Source of the DNA: Meira nashicola
Taxonomy: Eukaryota; Basidiomycota; Exobasidiomycetes; Exobasidiales; Brachybasidiaceae
DNA: 64,000 nucleotides
Direction: 5' to 3'
Assembly: GCA_001600355.1 (NCBI GenBank)
Contig: BCJU01000005.1
Span: 528,099 to 592,098, forward strand
Position 1 is the stretch's first letter. Each line of letters opens with the position of its first letter. Below the pieces are notes generated by a model that was not told where the DNA came from, searched no databases, and saw only the letters and a program-made list of their open reading frames with translations. The translations under genes were made by a program, and so were the position numbers. This document shows positions 38,474 through 49,072 of this stretch, in pieces.

Positions 38474-38510
38474 ATGATGATGATGATGATGATGATGAAT
38501 GAATGAATGA
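38474..38510 (+). repeat. ATG/AATG microsatellite
   Basis: Eight ATG units (38474-38497) followed by about three GAAT units, in the 3' flank of the hydrolase gene. Confidence 0.85.
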
Positions 38511-38678
38511 TGTTTGAAGGGTGCTCTCACGCGTGATTCTACTTTACGCCTCACGTACACGCGTCTAATAAAAAAAATCAATCCTAATCTAACAAACACG
38601 CTTTGCAGCCCAGGCTCAGAGTCGCGCTTAACTATTTATTATACATCATTACTACAGTCATCATTAGAGAATCGGATC

Positions 38679-39449
38679 TCAAGCAAGGTAAGGTGGTGGC
38701 GGGGAATCCAATAGCGTTGGCACAAAAGACTCTTCGCTATTATCTTGAGCAGAAGATGAGATTGGTCTTCCTTTTTCGCTCCAAGTATTCTTTGTGATAT
38801 CTCTTCTGAATGTACGCTTTTGCAAGATTAAAGAAGAACCTTTTGATTCTTGGGTAAGGTATGATTTGCAATTAACAAATGTTCTATTTGCCATTTGTTT
38901 AAATCGATCTCCTTTACTGATTGCTTTTGATTCTTCTCTTACAATTTGCACTTGAATTGAATCAGTACAACCAACGATATATACATGTCGACTCATCTTA
39001 TCGAACGCGACTTGATCATAAGGTACTTGGGTGCATTTATTCGTTAAAACGACTGTGAACTTTTTGTTTTGATTTTGAGTAATGCGAGAATTTACTGTGA
39101 GGTATTCATTTGAAGCGATTTCGGTCATATCATTTTCAGAAACGGTTGTCGATAATGCTAAATCTTCTTGCGCCAATGCAAAACGTTTCATAGACGTAGT
39201 CACTGGTCCTGTCGAATGTCCCCATGCATCAACTTGATGACCTTGATTATGTACAATTCGAAAAAGTCTAATTTGGAGTATGTGAGGCACTTCATTTGGG
39301 ATACTTGTTTGATCAAGCGTTACATCAATCACTTGATTACCGCATTTATCCACCCTCCTCTTCAATTCCGGTCTGATTTCGTTTCTGTTCAGCATTATGA
39401 TTATGATGTTGGTGAGAATGAAGAGAATGAAATGATCAAGTTCTGACAT
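38679..39449 (-). CDS. Unrecognised 256-residue protein with N-terminal hydrophobic segment
   Basis: One exon on the minus strand from ATG 39449. Residues 7-20 (F-I-L-F-I-L-T-N-I-I-I-I-M-L) form a hydrophobic stretch that could be a signal anchor or uncleaved signal. The middle has four cysteines and beta-like segments (I-L-Q-I-R-L-F-R-I-V, F-T-V-V-L-T-N-K-C, H-V-Y-I-V-G-C). The C-terminal third is polar and basic and ends in P-P-P-P-Y. A P-P-x-Y motif can bind WW domains, for example of Rsp5-type ubiquitin ligases, so the end may be cytosolic. The family is not recognised. Confidence 0.68.
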   Translation of the reverse strand: MSELDHFILFILTNIIIIMLNRNEIRPELKRRVDKCGNQVIDVTLDQTSIPNEVPHILQIRLFRIVHNQGHQVDAWGHSTGPVTTSMKRFALAQEDLALSTTVSENDMTEIASNEYLTVNSRITQNQNKKFTVVLTNKCTQVPYDQVAFDKMSRHVYIVGCTDSIQVQIVREESKAISKGDRFKQMANRTFVNCKSYLTQESKGSSLILQKRTFRRDITKNTWSEKGRPISSSAQDNSEESFVPTLLDSPPPPYLA

Positions 39450-40222
39450 TTTTGTTTGGTTATCTATTTGTATAAAAACCTATACATTGCAATTTACGAA
39501 CAAAAATCGGGCTATTGTCAACCTGTTGAAACTTGTTGAAAGTAGCCGGAAGGTCCGCTAAGAGGGCCTGACAATAAAAAACTTTAAAACCCTTGAAATT
39601 TTTATCTTATCGGAATAAAACCAAAAAAAAAAAAAATCATGCAGTTTACCTCTTTCGCCTCACCCGAGAACGCGTTTTAGAACTCTTTCACATTTCCGTA
39701 AATGAGTGTGTTTGCAACAGTGCAAGCACGCGAGCAAATCTTTAAACCCGATCGTTCTGCTTGTGTGCCTGAATTGAATTCAATCCGTTCCCACATGCAC
39801 GCCTACGCCCGAGCTACGCCGGCTGAGAACTTATTTTTCTGATTGAAAAATGTCACAACAGATAGCGGTCTTTCTGCATACGGGCTCAAGTTTCTCAAAT
39901 GTCATCTTTTCTCCGCATTTCCGGTTATTATAGAAAAGTATGTTTTTTATCTGACTCATATTACCGTGTGTATCAATCAATGGCATTTAATGACAGTGTA
40001 AGGTCATCAAAAGTCTAAAAGCCGTATTCTCGAATTATGAGAAAAAAATGTATATTTAATCGATCAAACGCTTTCAAGAAAAGTTATCTTTTAGTCAGTA
40101 CAAATAGAAGAGTAGAAACCGAAACATTGCGTATCATAAAAGTCCGTAAACGAGCACGAAAATTGATCGAGCAAAATTGGAAAGAAGTATGGGTGAGAGA
40201 TAATTTGAAAATAGTTTCGTTG
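39450..40222. other. Intergenic region, about 770 bases
   Basis: Upstream of the 256-residue gene and downstream of the second KRE6-like gene. It has a poly-A tract near 39620. An open frame entering from 40037 is mostly antisense to the KRE6-like gene. Nothing else was seen. Confidence 0.45.
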
Positions 40223-42379
40223 CTAATCATGGTTACGATTTCCTCTATATTCGACAGGTACAGTCGTATAGGGTCCTTGGCCGTATCCATTTGGTCTGAA
40301 GCGACCTGGATAATTCCTAGGCTCTTCTTCACATCCTTTCCCACCATTGTAGAGCCTATTCCGTGGCCACATTTCTCCATATCCTCCGTGACTACGATCA
40401 CCACCCCAAATGGTCAGATTAGGATTGGTGTATGCTTCCCAATGACGATTGATATAATCGCTTGTTGGTCTATCAGGCGGATCACATCCTACATTCTTTT
40501 TATCATCAGCTTGGTAAATACGAATATAATCTACTTGCATCGTTCCAGGAAATGTGATTCGATCCCAATCAATTGCTCCGAATCCATGAGAGATTGCTAA
40601 ATTCAAAATCAGATACATCGGTTCATCCGGCATTGGCCGTTGAGAGATTCCAGCAATTGGATCATATCCCAATGCTGATGAATGTAAAGTCCAAGCTTCT
40701 TCTCCGTCCATATACCATCTCGCCCAACCATTGATACCAGATTCATACTCAACACCCCAAACACTAAACGTACCTCCAGCATTTTGATACGATTGTTGAT
40801 TTGTTTTAGCGACAGCAGATGCTGCCATCTGTAACACACTACCTTGATACGAATTCAATTGAACCGGATCATTGCCATTGGTATGCTTAAGAGTGTATTC
40901 TGTGCCAGTTGTGTTTAGAAGGTTGTACCCTTCTGTGGCGGGCATATATTGACATGATAAGGACAAAGAACCTTGGCCACCATTCACTTGTGCTTCGAAC
41001 AAGTCCAGTTCAGGAGCACTTCTGCCGACATACGATCCATCCGAGTGGGTCGGTCCAGGATGATCATCGCCCGGACAAGTACACGCACTCAACTTTTGTC
41101 CAGGTTGCCAAGAGAGCATATTTGTCTTATACATCCCGTTGAATGGTACATTTCCAGATGTTATGGCAGCGTCAGGACCTAGACCATCTGGATCAGTTTG
41201 GTTGATCAAAGTGCCACGATCACAGGTATCGTACGAGTATGGCCATGTTCCTTCAGTGGTAGCACCATAATTTGCCCTTCCTAAGTTACCCATCGTCCAA
41301 ATTGCAGGCCACCATCCACTAACATCTGGATCACCGGGCAAGATTACAGCAGCTTCCAAATAACCTCCCGTAAAACAAAATTGATTCCAAGAAGTTATTT
41401 GAGCACTTCGATAATTGAGATTGTTAATTGCCATATTGGAAGCTGTGATGACCAAAGCACCATCCTTTGTCGTTACAGCGGCAGGATCATACCATTCCAT
41501 ATCGACGGTACCATGTGCATACAAGTTCACAGCTTCCCAGAAAGGATCATCACCAGGATAAAACGATCTGCCATCTACGTTGAATTCATCGCTGAACACC
41601 AAACTCCAAGTTTCATCATTGTTTAAACCGAGATTCTGTTTTTTGTATGCTGACTTTGGGGTATCATGATCGATCAAACCACTTCGAACGAATTGCAGAG
41701 TAGAAAGATCGGGAACTTGACCAGTCAAATTCGTACCTCCAAGACCAAAACCGCCTTTTTTGCCATCTTTTCGTTTGATGAAGAATTCAAAAAACATTGG
41801 ATAACCAACAAACATGAGCAAAACGCCAGATATTAAAACAAAAAGCGTTCCGAGGTTCAAACAACACCTGCCACTACAGTTTCGATGAGAAAGTTTTTTG
41901 TCTGGGTTGTGAAAGTCGTCATCATCTTCCTTTTCCAAAGTATTCCAACGACCTGGATCATTATCCAGTGCAGCCATGTACGAAATCTTCCTATGTTCTG
42001 CGCTCAGCTGCGATGGGGAGGATCTTCGAGAGTTTGCACTGCTTAGGCTATCACTGTTCAATGGACCATACCTGTGAGGGCCAAAAGCGAAAGCGACTGA
42101 AGTTGGCCTTTGTCGAGGTTTAGAGGGTCCCGGAGGAGTGTTGGTTGTGTTGTACGCAGTCGTTGTACCAGAACCGGGAAGGGAATCGCCCATTGTTTCA
42201 AATGTTGCTGCAGAAGGCTTTCTTGATATGTCTGCTAATAAAGATGCTTCTTGCGTTGGCGTTCTGAGTGATTCAGAACTACTGTTATCGCTTATTGTTG
42301 TTAAATGTCGACCGATGGATGAATGCGCCTCCCTTTCTGGCCTATCTTCTTGCGTACTCACTGCACCATACTCCGACAT
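40223..42379 (-). CDS. KRE6/SKN1-like beta-glucan synthesis-associated protein, second copy
   Basis: 718 residues, single exon. Same architecture as the gene at 13616-15619: a disordered Ser/Pro-rich cytosolic tail (about 165 residues, longer than in the first copy), one membrane helix (L-F-V-L-I-S-G-V-L-L-M-F-V-G-Y-P) and a lumenal GH16 domain. The catalytic E-x-D-x-x-E is E457-L-D459-L-F-E462. Long stretches of the lumenal domain are the same in both copies, while the tails and the region between helix and domain differ, which suggests different trafficking or regulation. S. cerevisiae likewise has two paralogs, KRE6 and SKN1. No sign of decay. Confidence 0.93.
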   Translation of the reverse strand: MSEYGAVSTQEDRPEREAHSSIGRHLTTISDNSSSESLRTPTQEASLLADISRKPSAATFETMGDSLPGSGTTTAYNTTNTPPGPSKPRQRPTSVAFAFGPHRYGPLNSDSLSSANSRRSSPSQLSAEHRKISYMAALDNDPGRWNTLEKEDDDDFHNPDKKLSHRNCSGRCCLNLGTLFVLISGVLLMFVGYPMFFEFFIKRKDGKKGGFGLGGTNLTGQVPDLSTLQFVRSGLIDHDTPKSAYKKQNLGLNNDETWSLVFSDEFNVDGRSFYPGDDPFWEAVNLYAHGTVDMEWYDPAAVTTKDGALVITASNMAINNLNYRSAQITSWNQFCFTGGYLEAAVILPGDPDVSGWWPAIWTMGNLGRANYGATTEGTWPYSYDTCDRGTLINQTDPDGLGPDAAITSGNVPFNGMYKTNMLSWQPGQKLSACTCPGDDHPGPTHSDGSYVGRSAPELDLFEAQVNGGQGSLSLSCQYMPATEGYNLLNTTGTEYTLKHTNGNDPVQLNSYQGSVLQMAASAVAKTNQQSYQNAGGTFSVWGVEYESGINGWARWYMDGEEAWTLHSSALGYDPIAGISQRPMPDEPMYLILNLAISHGFGAIDWDRITFPGTMQVDYIRIYQADDKKNVGCDPPDRPTSDYINRHWEAYTNPNLTIWGGDRSHGGYGEMWPRNRLYNGGKGCEEEPRNYPGRFRPNGYGQGPYTTVPVEYRGNRNHD

Positions 42380-42850
42380 ATTCTTGAATTGATGTTGAAA
42401 AGTTGCATTCGGTGATAGTTACGAGGAATGGTTGCAAAATGATTATGCATTTAATGGCATCCGTTCCGGTTCAAGATTGAAAACGATTGCGCGCAACTAC
42501 ACCGCCTCATGATTGAGGGGAAAATGACCAACGACACACAGAATATGCTCATATAGCCCTTGATTTTTGTGCACGGCACATATTTGAATGATAGGTATAC
42601 GTGTACTGGTGGACTCTTTTCATCCGATCACGGCGCCGTCTTTTTCGTCGTTGGGCGTTACAAACAGAGGAGGCGGGCGGGCATGCCTTTACCGTTGCGC
42701 TGTGAATGAACTTCCACAACTTTTTCTGCTTCATAACCATAGTATAACAGAAATGTTGTAAGCAAGAGTCGCAATATGAAATTCTCCTATTCATTGAGCC
42801 CCTTTTTGCCTTTCTGTGACAATGTATCCCCTTGCCGCCTTCTCCGCTCC

Positions 42851-43177
42851 TCAATACTCCGACGAACAATAGCTCAAAATAGCTCGACGTGCGATTGTGG
42901 GGGTTTCTCGAACGAACTTCATGTTACGGATTTGCCAAAGGGTATCGATGACTAAAGAGTTCAAGCGAGGAAAGACGGATTTCATGTCCCACCAACCATC
43001 TCGATATTTAGCCGGTTCATTCTTTGATGGTGCATAAATGCTGTTGAGTGCAAACCCCAATGAGGCAAATGATTCACAATTGAATGTTCATCGATCGTAT
43101 AATGGCAAATCATCATCAAACTTCTTCGGAAGTTCAAACATGCAAGAATATTTTCTCCATGGATGTGGTGTGATAGG
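42851..43177 (-). pseudogene. Relic of an unrecognised protein gene
   Basis: One minus-strand frame reads with coding character from 43177 to a stop at 42851, about 108 codons, broken by a single in-frame TGA at 43090-43088. Before the stop it reads M-F-E-L-P-K-K-F-D-D-D-L-P-L-Y; after it F-A-S-L-G-F-A-L-N-S-I-Y-A-P and V-F-P-R-L-N-S-L-V-I-D-T-L-W. No start codon context or upstream exon is found. The family is not recognised. An unspliced intron or a degraded gene fragment are both possible; the single nonsense codon between two well-formed halves favours decay. Confidence 0.4.
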
Positions 43178-43457
43178 TCAAGATTCGGATATTTGTTTTG
43201 TTCCCCAAACAACCAACACGCGGAGATTTGCGTGTGTGCTTTTGGGTGGTGCTTAGCGCGTATTTTGCTTCCTCTTTCCCGCCTTACGGTGGGAACATCA
43301 GAATTTAACTTCACTTGCATGCATAATCAACACACTGATAATGTACGACCATTGCTTCAATAATCCTTCGCGGAAGTTGCTCAGCATGACTCATTACCAG
43401 CATATACGTGGAACATACAAAGATGATCTCTGACAATCATCATCTTCATAGCCGATC

Positions 43458-45143
43458 ATGGCATCCACCCATGATGAAAAGATTGGTTCGTACGAATCAT
43501 TGCGTACATTATCTTTACATGAACGATTTTGTTTAATGAGAGATAATGTTGGAATACCTTCTCTCTTGTGCGGCCTTGCAACGTTTCAATTGAATGAAAA
43601 AGGTGATCTTGATGGAATACGATCAAATGTTCAAAAAAGGGTTCAATATTTACTCGATTGCGTTCCTCTTCTTTCTTGTTTTGTCGAAGATCCAAAAGCT
43701 ACTTTCCCAAAATTTGCAAGAAGAAGAGATGGTTCGCCATTCAGCTCAAAAGATATTCTTGTGCAAAATACGATCAATTGGTCAAATGAAGAAGAACAGA
43801 ATAGCACAATTGAAGAAAGACATGCTTTAATGGAAGTACGTTTAATCGAATGGCAAAAGGAACATCTTCGAACAATGATTGGGAAGCCACTCTGGAGAGT
43901 ACATTTCATTCAATCATCTTCTCAATCTGACTCAGTCACTCTTGCATTATCAACTCATCATGTTATTACAGATGGACGAGCGATGATCAACATCATGACA
44001 TTTTTGTCAGCACCAGCTCATCAGCCATTTCCATCTGCAGAAACATTGGCTGGAACGGTAGCTTTGAAAAATATCTTACCTCCACGAAATGAAGATGTGA
44101 TGCCGTATGTCAAAGCGTCAACATTGATGAAGGTTTGGTTAATTTTGAAAGAAGCTTTGCCGGTGCTACTTCCAGATTTTGTCAAAAGATGGTTCATGTT
44201 GCAAGCACCTTGGCCAGCAGGTGCTTTGTTGAAGAATGCACCTTCACCAATAACAGCTGAAATTAGCACACACGTAATCATGTTTAGAGGAGGAGATTCA
44301 AGTATTGCTAAACCAAGAGAGCGCATATATCCATCTTCAGTTCTGCAGCCATTACGTGCTAATGGTAAAGCGTTTGGAATACCAACCATTCATCCAAACA
44401 TTCACACAGCCTGCTTGATCGGATTAGGAGCAATGTTAAGATTGGACGAACGGACAAAGAACAAATCAAACCTTCTTCTTAAAACACATACGCCAATCAC
44501 TTACCGTAATCCAAGCGAACAAGGAACGGTTTCGGGTAACTTTGTAGGTGCTTATGTTCATTCTCAATTAGTACCACGAGAAGAAGAAAATGTTTGGAAG
44601 ATAACGCATGATTATTTGGCCGCTTTGAGCAGTCCTCAAACGAGGATTGCTGGTCAAAGATTATGGAGTTTGTTACCTGTACTTCTGGGAAAGAGAAAGT
44701 CATTAAAATATGAACAATCTTCGAAACGAACAGCAGAAGCTCCAACTATTGGAGAAGCTTACCTTTTGGGAAAGATCAAACAAGCAAATGAAGGCAAGGC
44801 TACGTTGGGTTCTTTGGAAATTAGTAATCCAGGAATGTTAACACCGCTAGATAGCAGAATCATTGGTGTTTCATGGATGCAAAACACGAGTCCGACTGCA
44901 AGTATAATGGGTGTAGATGTTTGTCGATGGAAAAAAGCAGAAGATGATAAATTGAACGAAGGTTCTATCAATGATGGTCTTACAATCAGTATCAGTATTC
45001 AAAAAGGAATCTTTGTTACGCAACAACAAGAACAAACATTTGTGCGTTATGTTCGACGTGCTATAGAATTGCTTCTTTTTGACAAATGGCAGAAAGATAC
45101 AACGGTTGGTCTATTGACGGAAGCAATAGAAGCGATTGATTGA
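43458..45143 (+). CDS. Alcohol-acetyltransferase-type CoA-dependent acyltransferase
   Basis: 561 residues, one exon. The catalytic H-H-x-x-x-D-G motif of the condensation/AATase superfamily is present as H167-H168-V-I-T-D172-G173, preceded by L-A-L-S-T. A second family block, G-N-F-V-G-A-Y-V-H, stands where the D-F-G-W/solvent-channel region lies in relatives. The enzyme probably transfers an acyl group from CoA to an alcohol, sugar or glycolipid; the acceptor is not evident. No signal peptide. A decayed copy of its last about 290 coding bases plus 3' flank lies at 49073-49530. Confidence 0.85.
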   Translation: MASTHDEKIGSYESLRTLSLHERFCLMRDNVGIPSLLCGLATFQLNEKGDLDGIRSNVQKRVQYLLDCVPLLSCFVEDPKATFPKFARRRDGSPFSSKDILVQNTINWSNEEEQNSTIEERHALMEVRLIEWQKEHLRTMIGKPLWRVHFIQSSSQSDSVTLALSTHHVITDGRAMINIMTFLSAPAHQPFPSAETLAGTVALKNILPPRNEDVMPYVKASTLMKVWLILKEALPVLLPDFVKRWFMLQAPWPAGALLKNAPSPITAEISTHVIMFRGGDSSIAKPRERIYPSSVLQPLRANGKAFGIPTIHPNIHTACLIGLGAMLRLDERTKNKSNLLLKTHTPITYRNPSEQGTVSGNFVGAYVHSQLVPREEENVWKITHDYLAALSSPQTRIAGQRLWSLLPVLLGKRKSLKYEQSSKRTAEAPTIGEAYLLGKIKQANEGKATLGSLEISNPGMLTPLDSRIIGVSWMQNTSPTASIMGVDVCRWKKAEDDKLNEGSINDGLTISISIQKGIFVTQQQEQTFVRYVRRAIELLLFDKWQKDTTVGLLTEAIEAID

Positions 45144-45330
45144 CACGACAAATCGAAAGAGAGAAATATGGAATTGGAAATCATTAAAATATTGGTCTTG
45201 TATTTACAAATTCGTGTTATTCATTTGGCTGTATCATTTTGCGCGACATTTACGATCTTTTGTGCATCATCATGCTTTTTTCTTTGCAGCATCACTTTGC
45301 GTTTGTATACTATTGTTTTGCTTTGGAGTC
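44853..45330 (+). repeat. Source copy of a duplicated segment (acyltransferase 3' end and flank)
   Basis: This segment runs from within the acyltransferase gene past its stop and aligns collinearly with 49073-49530. The intact reading frame here shows it is the source or the better-kept copy. The right limit is approximate. Confidence 0.8.
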
Positions 45331-46610
45331 GTATTGTGCGTGGAAATCAGAAATGTAGTAAGGTTTGTGCTTTTGTGACATAATCAGAAGCAGCTGCACA
45401 TATATTTTCAGCAGTACAATAAGAAAGGAATAGATTATTAAATTCATATTCTTATGAAATGTTATATTTTCAAACGCCACACAAACAATACGTACATATA
45501 TGTACATTCCTTGAATTAATTAAAGAACCGATTAGGAATTGTAAGGGGAATTCGTGTATTATATTTTCACCCATAAACACACACACACACATATGTATGC
45601 ATGAAATTTTTTATTGCCTATATTTTTATCCGGCGGACGTACAGAACTATATATTAAGTAGTCCCGAGGAATGCGCAGCGCAGCGGAGCGCAGGAATCTC
45701 GGGAGATCTAAGTTGACAATGCGGAACAGCGCTAGACCTAGATAGAAAGGTGTGGATGAATTGTATCGTACTGAGAGGATTTATAGCATAGTTGGTTTCG
45801 GATAAACGGTATGAGGACTGTTTTTATCTCTTTTCAGAAATTTCTTTATAAAGAGTATATCGACAGAAGAAACTACATATTTTCTTCTGTTCTCTCTCCT
45901 TTTAAAATTACATCAGATCTTCTTAACGGGAAGTCTAGCCTTTTAGCGATAGATTATGGATGAAAATAATGTTAAGTAAATCCTTACTTTTCTTTTCTTT
46001 CCCCGCTTAATCTTTTTTACGTCCCGCAAATTTATCACACGCTAAAAGACGATACACAGAATAGTCAATATAGTTTTTCTTGGTCTAGCCCCTAATTTTG
46101 TTTTTGTTATTACAGATCCGATTTACAGGTACATACATACATATATACTATATACATACATCTATAGCAGAAGTTTCTCTTTTACGATGTATTAATATAG
46201 GTAGTGCTTGTAAGACTGTACGTATGAATGCATATTACATGTACACCCCTCTCCTTCCTGCGACCCTTCTTTTTAGTTAAAGCGCAGCGTATGTTTTACA
46301 TGCTTGCATCCTTCTATCCTTCTCACTACACCATCCCGTAGATTTGTTCTAGAACACGGGAAGGGCTGATGGTGGCTGATAATCAAAAGTTCACTCCCGT
46401 CAGCACCGACTGATAATTAAAGTTGTGCTATACATATAGAAAATTGAATGATCAACAAACATATGCGGACCGTGCTGTCAATCTTTCGCCAATAAAGGAG
46501 TTCCTCGTTTAACCTATATTTAAGATAAATCATCTCTTCATCCTTACTTTTTTTTTTCTTTATCCAATCCCTATCTCTATCCCCTCTCACCTTCCCTTAC
46601 TTTTGGCGAG
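45331..46610. other. AT-rich intergenic region with a GC-rich hairpin
   Basis: About 1.3 kb with no convincing gene, a CA microsatellite near 45582 and several TATA-like runs. At 45663-45703 CCCGAG and TGCGC face GCGCA and CTCGGG, giving an interrupted stem-loop. A T-rich tract and CT-rich leader (46545-46600) precede the gene at 46611. Confidence 0.45.
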
Positions 46611-48507
46611 ATGAAACGTTTTACGCTCGCTTTTAGTTCTCTTCTTTTGATCGTATTGATTGGATTCGTCACCTCCTTTCCATCATCGTTACGAGAAGAT
46701 CATAATGACAGTCTTGTAAAGCGGGTTCGCAGTAAGTCAAAGCCGTCTAAATTAGCCAAGACGAAATCGTCATGTGGTTCACAAGGTTGTAAAAATCAAA
46801 GAAAGGCTTCATCTCCTTCTGATGTCTTTTGCTCTCAATTTGTAAAAGGCTGTTATGATGCCGCTATGCATGACCGTAAATCAGGTCATGTACAGGTTAA
46901 ACATTCCTGTAAACGATTAGGTGGAAAATTCAGCTCACATTATTCATTTTCATGCGTCGTTGATGGAAAAGATGAAACTCAAACTGTTTTAGATAAAACG
47001 GGTGGAGGGTATACTATCACCAATACTGTCCAAGGAAGTACTACAGTGATCACGGGTACCGTCACGGCTCTTACCACTTCCACCAGCCTGACAACGACTA
47101 CCGAATCTAGCACAGATATCGAATCCTTTTTTACGACCCAAACAAACACGGAAACCACATCTCTCGATACTACGCAAACAAGCTCTATTACTTTAACAGA
47201 TGCCGTACCTACAACGTTGATTATACCTACCTCTATCACTACAGTACTTACGCTACCTAGTACCGTAACGACAACGACAACATTGACGCAATTTGGGTTT
47301 AGTCCTACCAATGTTCCTGTTGCTAATGTGGTGATCACACCTAACAGCCCTTCGAGAAAGAAGCGTTTTACCAATAATGATAATTCAAGCTTCTGCCAGG
47401 AATTTACCAACGCATGTACGGATGTATGCAGTCAACGTGCTAAATCGACGGTAAAAGGTACTATATGTCGTTCAAAGCAAGATTCTCATTATTCTGTAGG
47501 ATGTTATTGCAAAAATGGTAAAGTGGAAACCCAACATGCATTAGCAGCCGCCGTGGAAAAACAACATGTTATCATAGTTTCCACACCGGTAACTTCTACG
47601 ACGATTGCCACTGTGACTTCGACGATTGTCGTTCCTTCGACTATCACCAGCACCACTGTGAACACAGTCAGCACAACAATTACCGGACAGGCAACAATCA
47701 CTTCAAGCGTGACCCAAACTCATACAGAAACGGATACCACCCATACTTCAACGCCAACTACTGTAGAAACAAGTACATCTACCTCTACTCTTACCACAAC
47801 AACTTATGCACCATCAGCTACAGAGGTGGTACCAACAACCACGCAGATCTTATTGGCGCCTACAGGTTATTTAGGTATCTATAATTTGGGTACCAGTCAG
47901 AAAGTTGGTCTAGTGGTGAGTATTCTGATAAGATTCCATACACAGTCAGACTCTTATATTCTAATATTTATGACTTTCTTTTTAGGGTGAAACCTCTAAT
48001 GGATTGGAATACAGTAATACAGCCAATTCTAACAAGGCACCAATTACGTTTATCGCGGTAAAGGATGCCAATAGTCCTTTGTACAAGTTGATGCATACTG
48101 ACGGCACCACCGCTTTCACTGCCGCTGGAGGTGGTTCGTCTTTTGGTGGATACGATTATGAGCCGGGTAATACGGCTTATACCAACCTTGGACCGGAAAG
48201 TGCTACAGGATGTGGAAGTGCAAGTTTAACAGCCGGTCCACCTGACGGTCAAAGTTTTTCGTTTAATAATCCATGTGAACAATTCATCTTTCCTATGTTA
48301 ACCGACAGTTTGACAGCCAGTCTTTCTACCTTTAACGCTTCTTTCTTCTGGTATAATCCTACAGGATCGGCTACCGCTAGTACGGCTAACTTGAACACGT
48401 TTTACAGTTTCGGCTCAGGTGTATACTTGCAAAATTTGAGAAAAGGCGATCAATTTGGATCAAGACAAACTGTTGATTTACGTTTCCCAGAACTCTCAAC
48501 AACGTAA
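46611..48507 (+). CDS. Secreted mucin-like protein with two related Cys-rich domains
   Basis: Exons 46611-47915 and 47986-48507 (GTGAGT donor, TTTTTAG acceptor, phase 0) encode 608 residues. A signal peptide (F-T-L-A-F-S-S-L-L-L-I-V-L-I-G-F) leads to a K-R dibasic site. Two similar domains follow, each reading F-C-x-x-F-x-x-x-C, later H-Y-S-x-x-C and K-x-E-T-Q. Each is followed by a long Thr/Ser-rich stretch like O-glycosylated wall proteins; a K-K-R site precedes the second. The C-terminal 170 residues are a Gly/Ser/Asn-rich beta-like domain. There is no GPI-type hydrophobic tail. Probably cell-wall or matrix associated. Confidence 0.84.
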
Positions 48508-49072
48508 AAAGTTGACCATTGAGCAGGAAATGAAGAAAATGAAGGAGTAAGTCGAGGGCCTAGATATCTGATCATGTTTCACACGTCATGACGCTCCTCT
48601 GCCTTCAATGCATACGATATAGTATCCTTAGCCACCCTTTCTTTTATATGCTACATCACTTATATACCTATTTAAAAACAAATCATCTCAACATTTCTGT
48701 GATTAGAAGATCAAAACCTGTCTCAAACAAAATTTAATGACTGTACTTCAGTACATATCTTTACCCTTCCTACACTCGCCATGCTGAAATTTAGAGATTA
48801 TGAAGACGCTTTTTATGGTATAATGTACCTCAATTGACGGAAAGAGGCGCGAGTACCTTAGCAACAGTTTTACGTAAAAGGCTGGCCTTCTCCAGACTTG
48901 TTGTCTAGTCATTTTTCGTTTAATAATAAAAACTATTTTCTTCATATCACTGATCTTCATCATCCTAAAGATCGAATTTTCTTCTTCTTTTCTTCAAATA
49001 AGCTCTTCTTCTTTTATTCATATGAACCCTTCGCGGATCGAATTCAAAGCTTCTTTCTTTCTTAATGGTTAT
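48508..49072. other. Spacer between the mucin-like gene and the duplicated segment
   Basis: About 560 AT-rich bases. No gene was seen; short frames lack coding character. Confidence 0.4.

Noticed and set aside
40037..40600. 187-codon plus-strand frame
   Set aside because: Most of it is antisense to the conserved GH16 domain of the second KRE6-like gene; no independent support.
46979..47410. 143-codon minus-strand, Val-rich frame
   Set aside because: It mirrors the Thr-rich tract (ACN codons read as NGT on the other strand), which opens antisense frames by composition.
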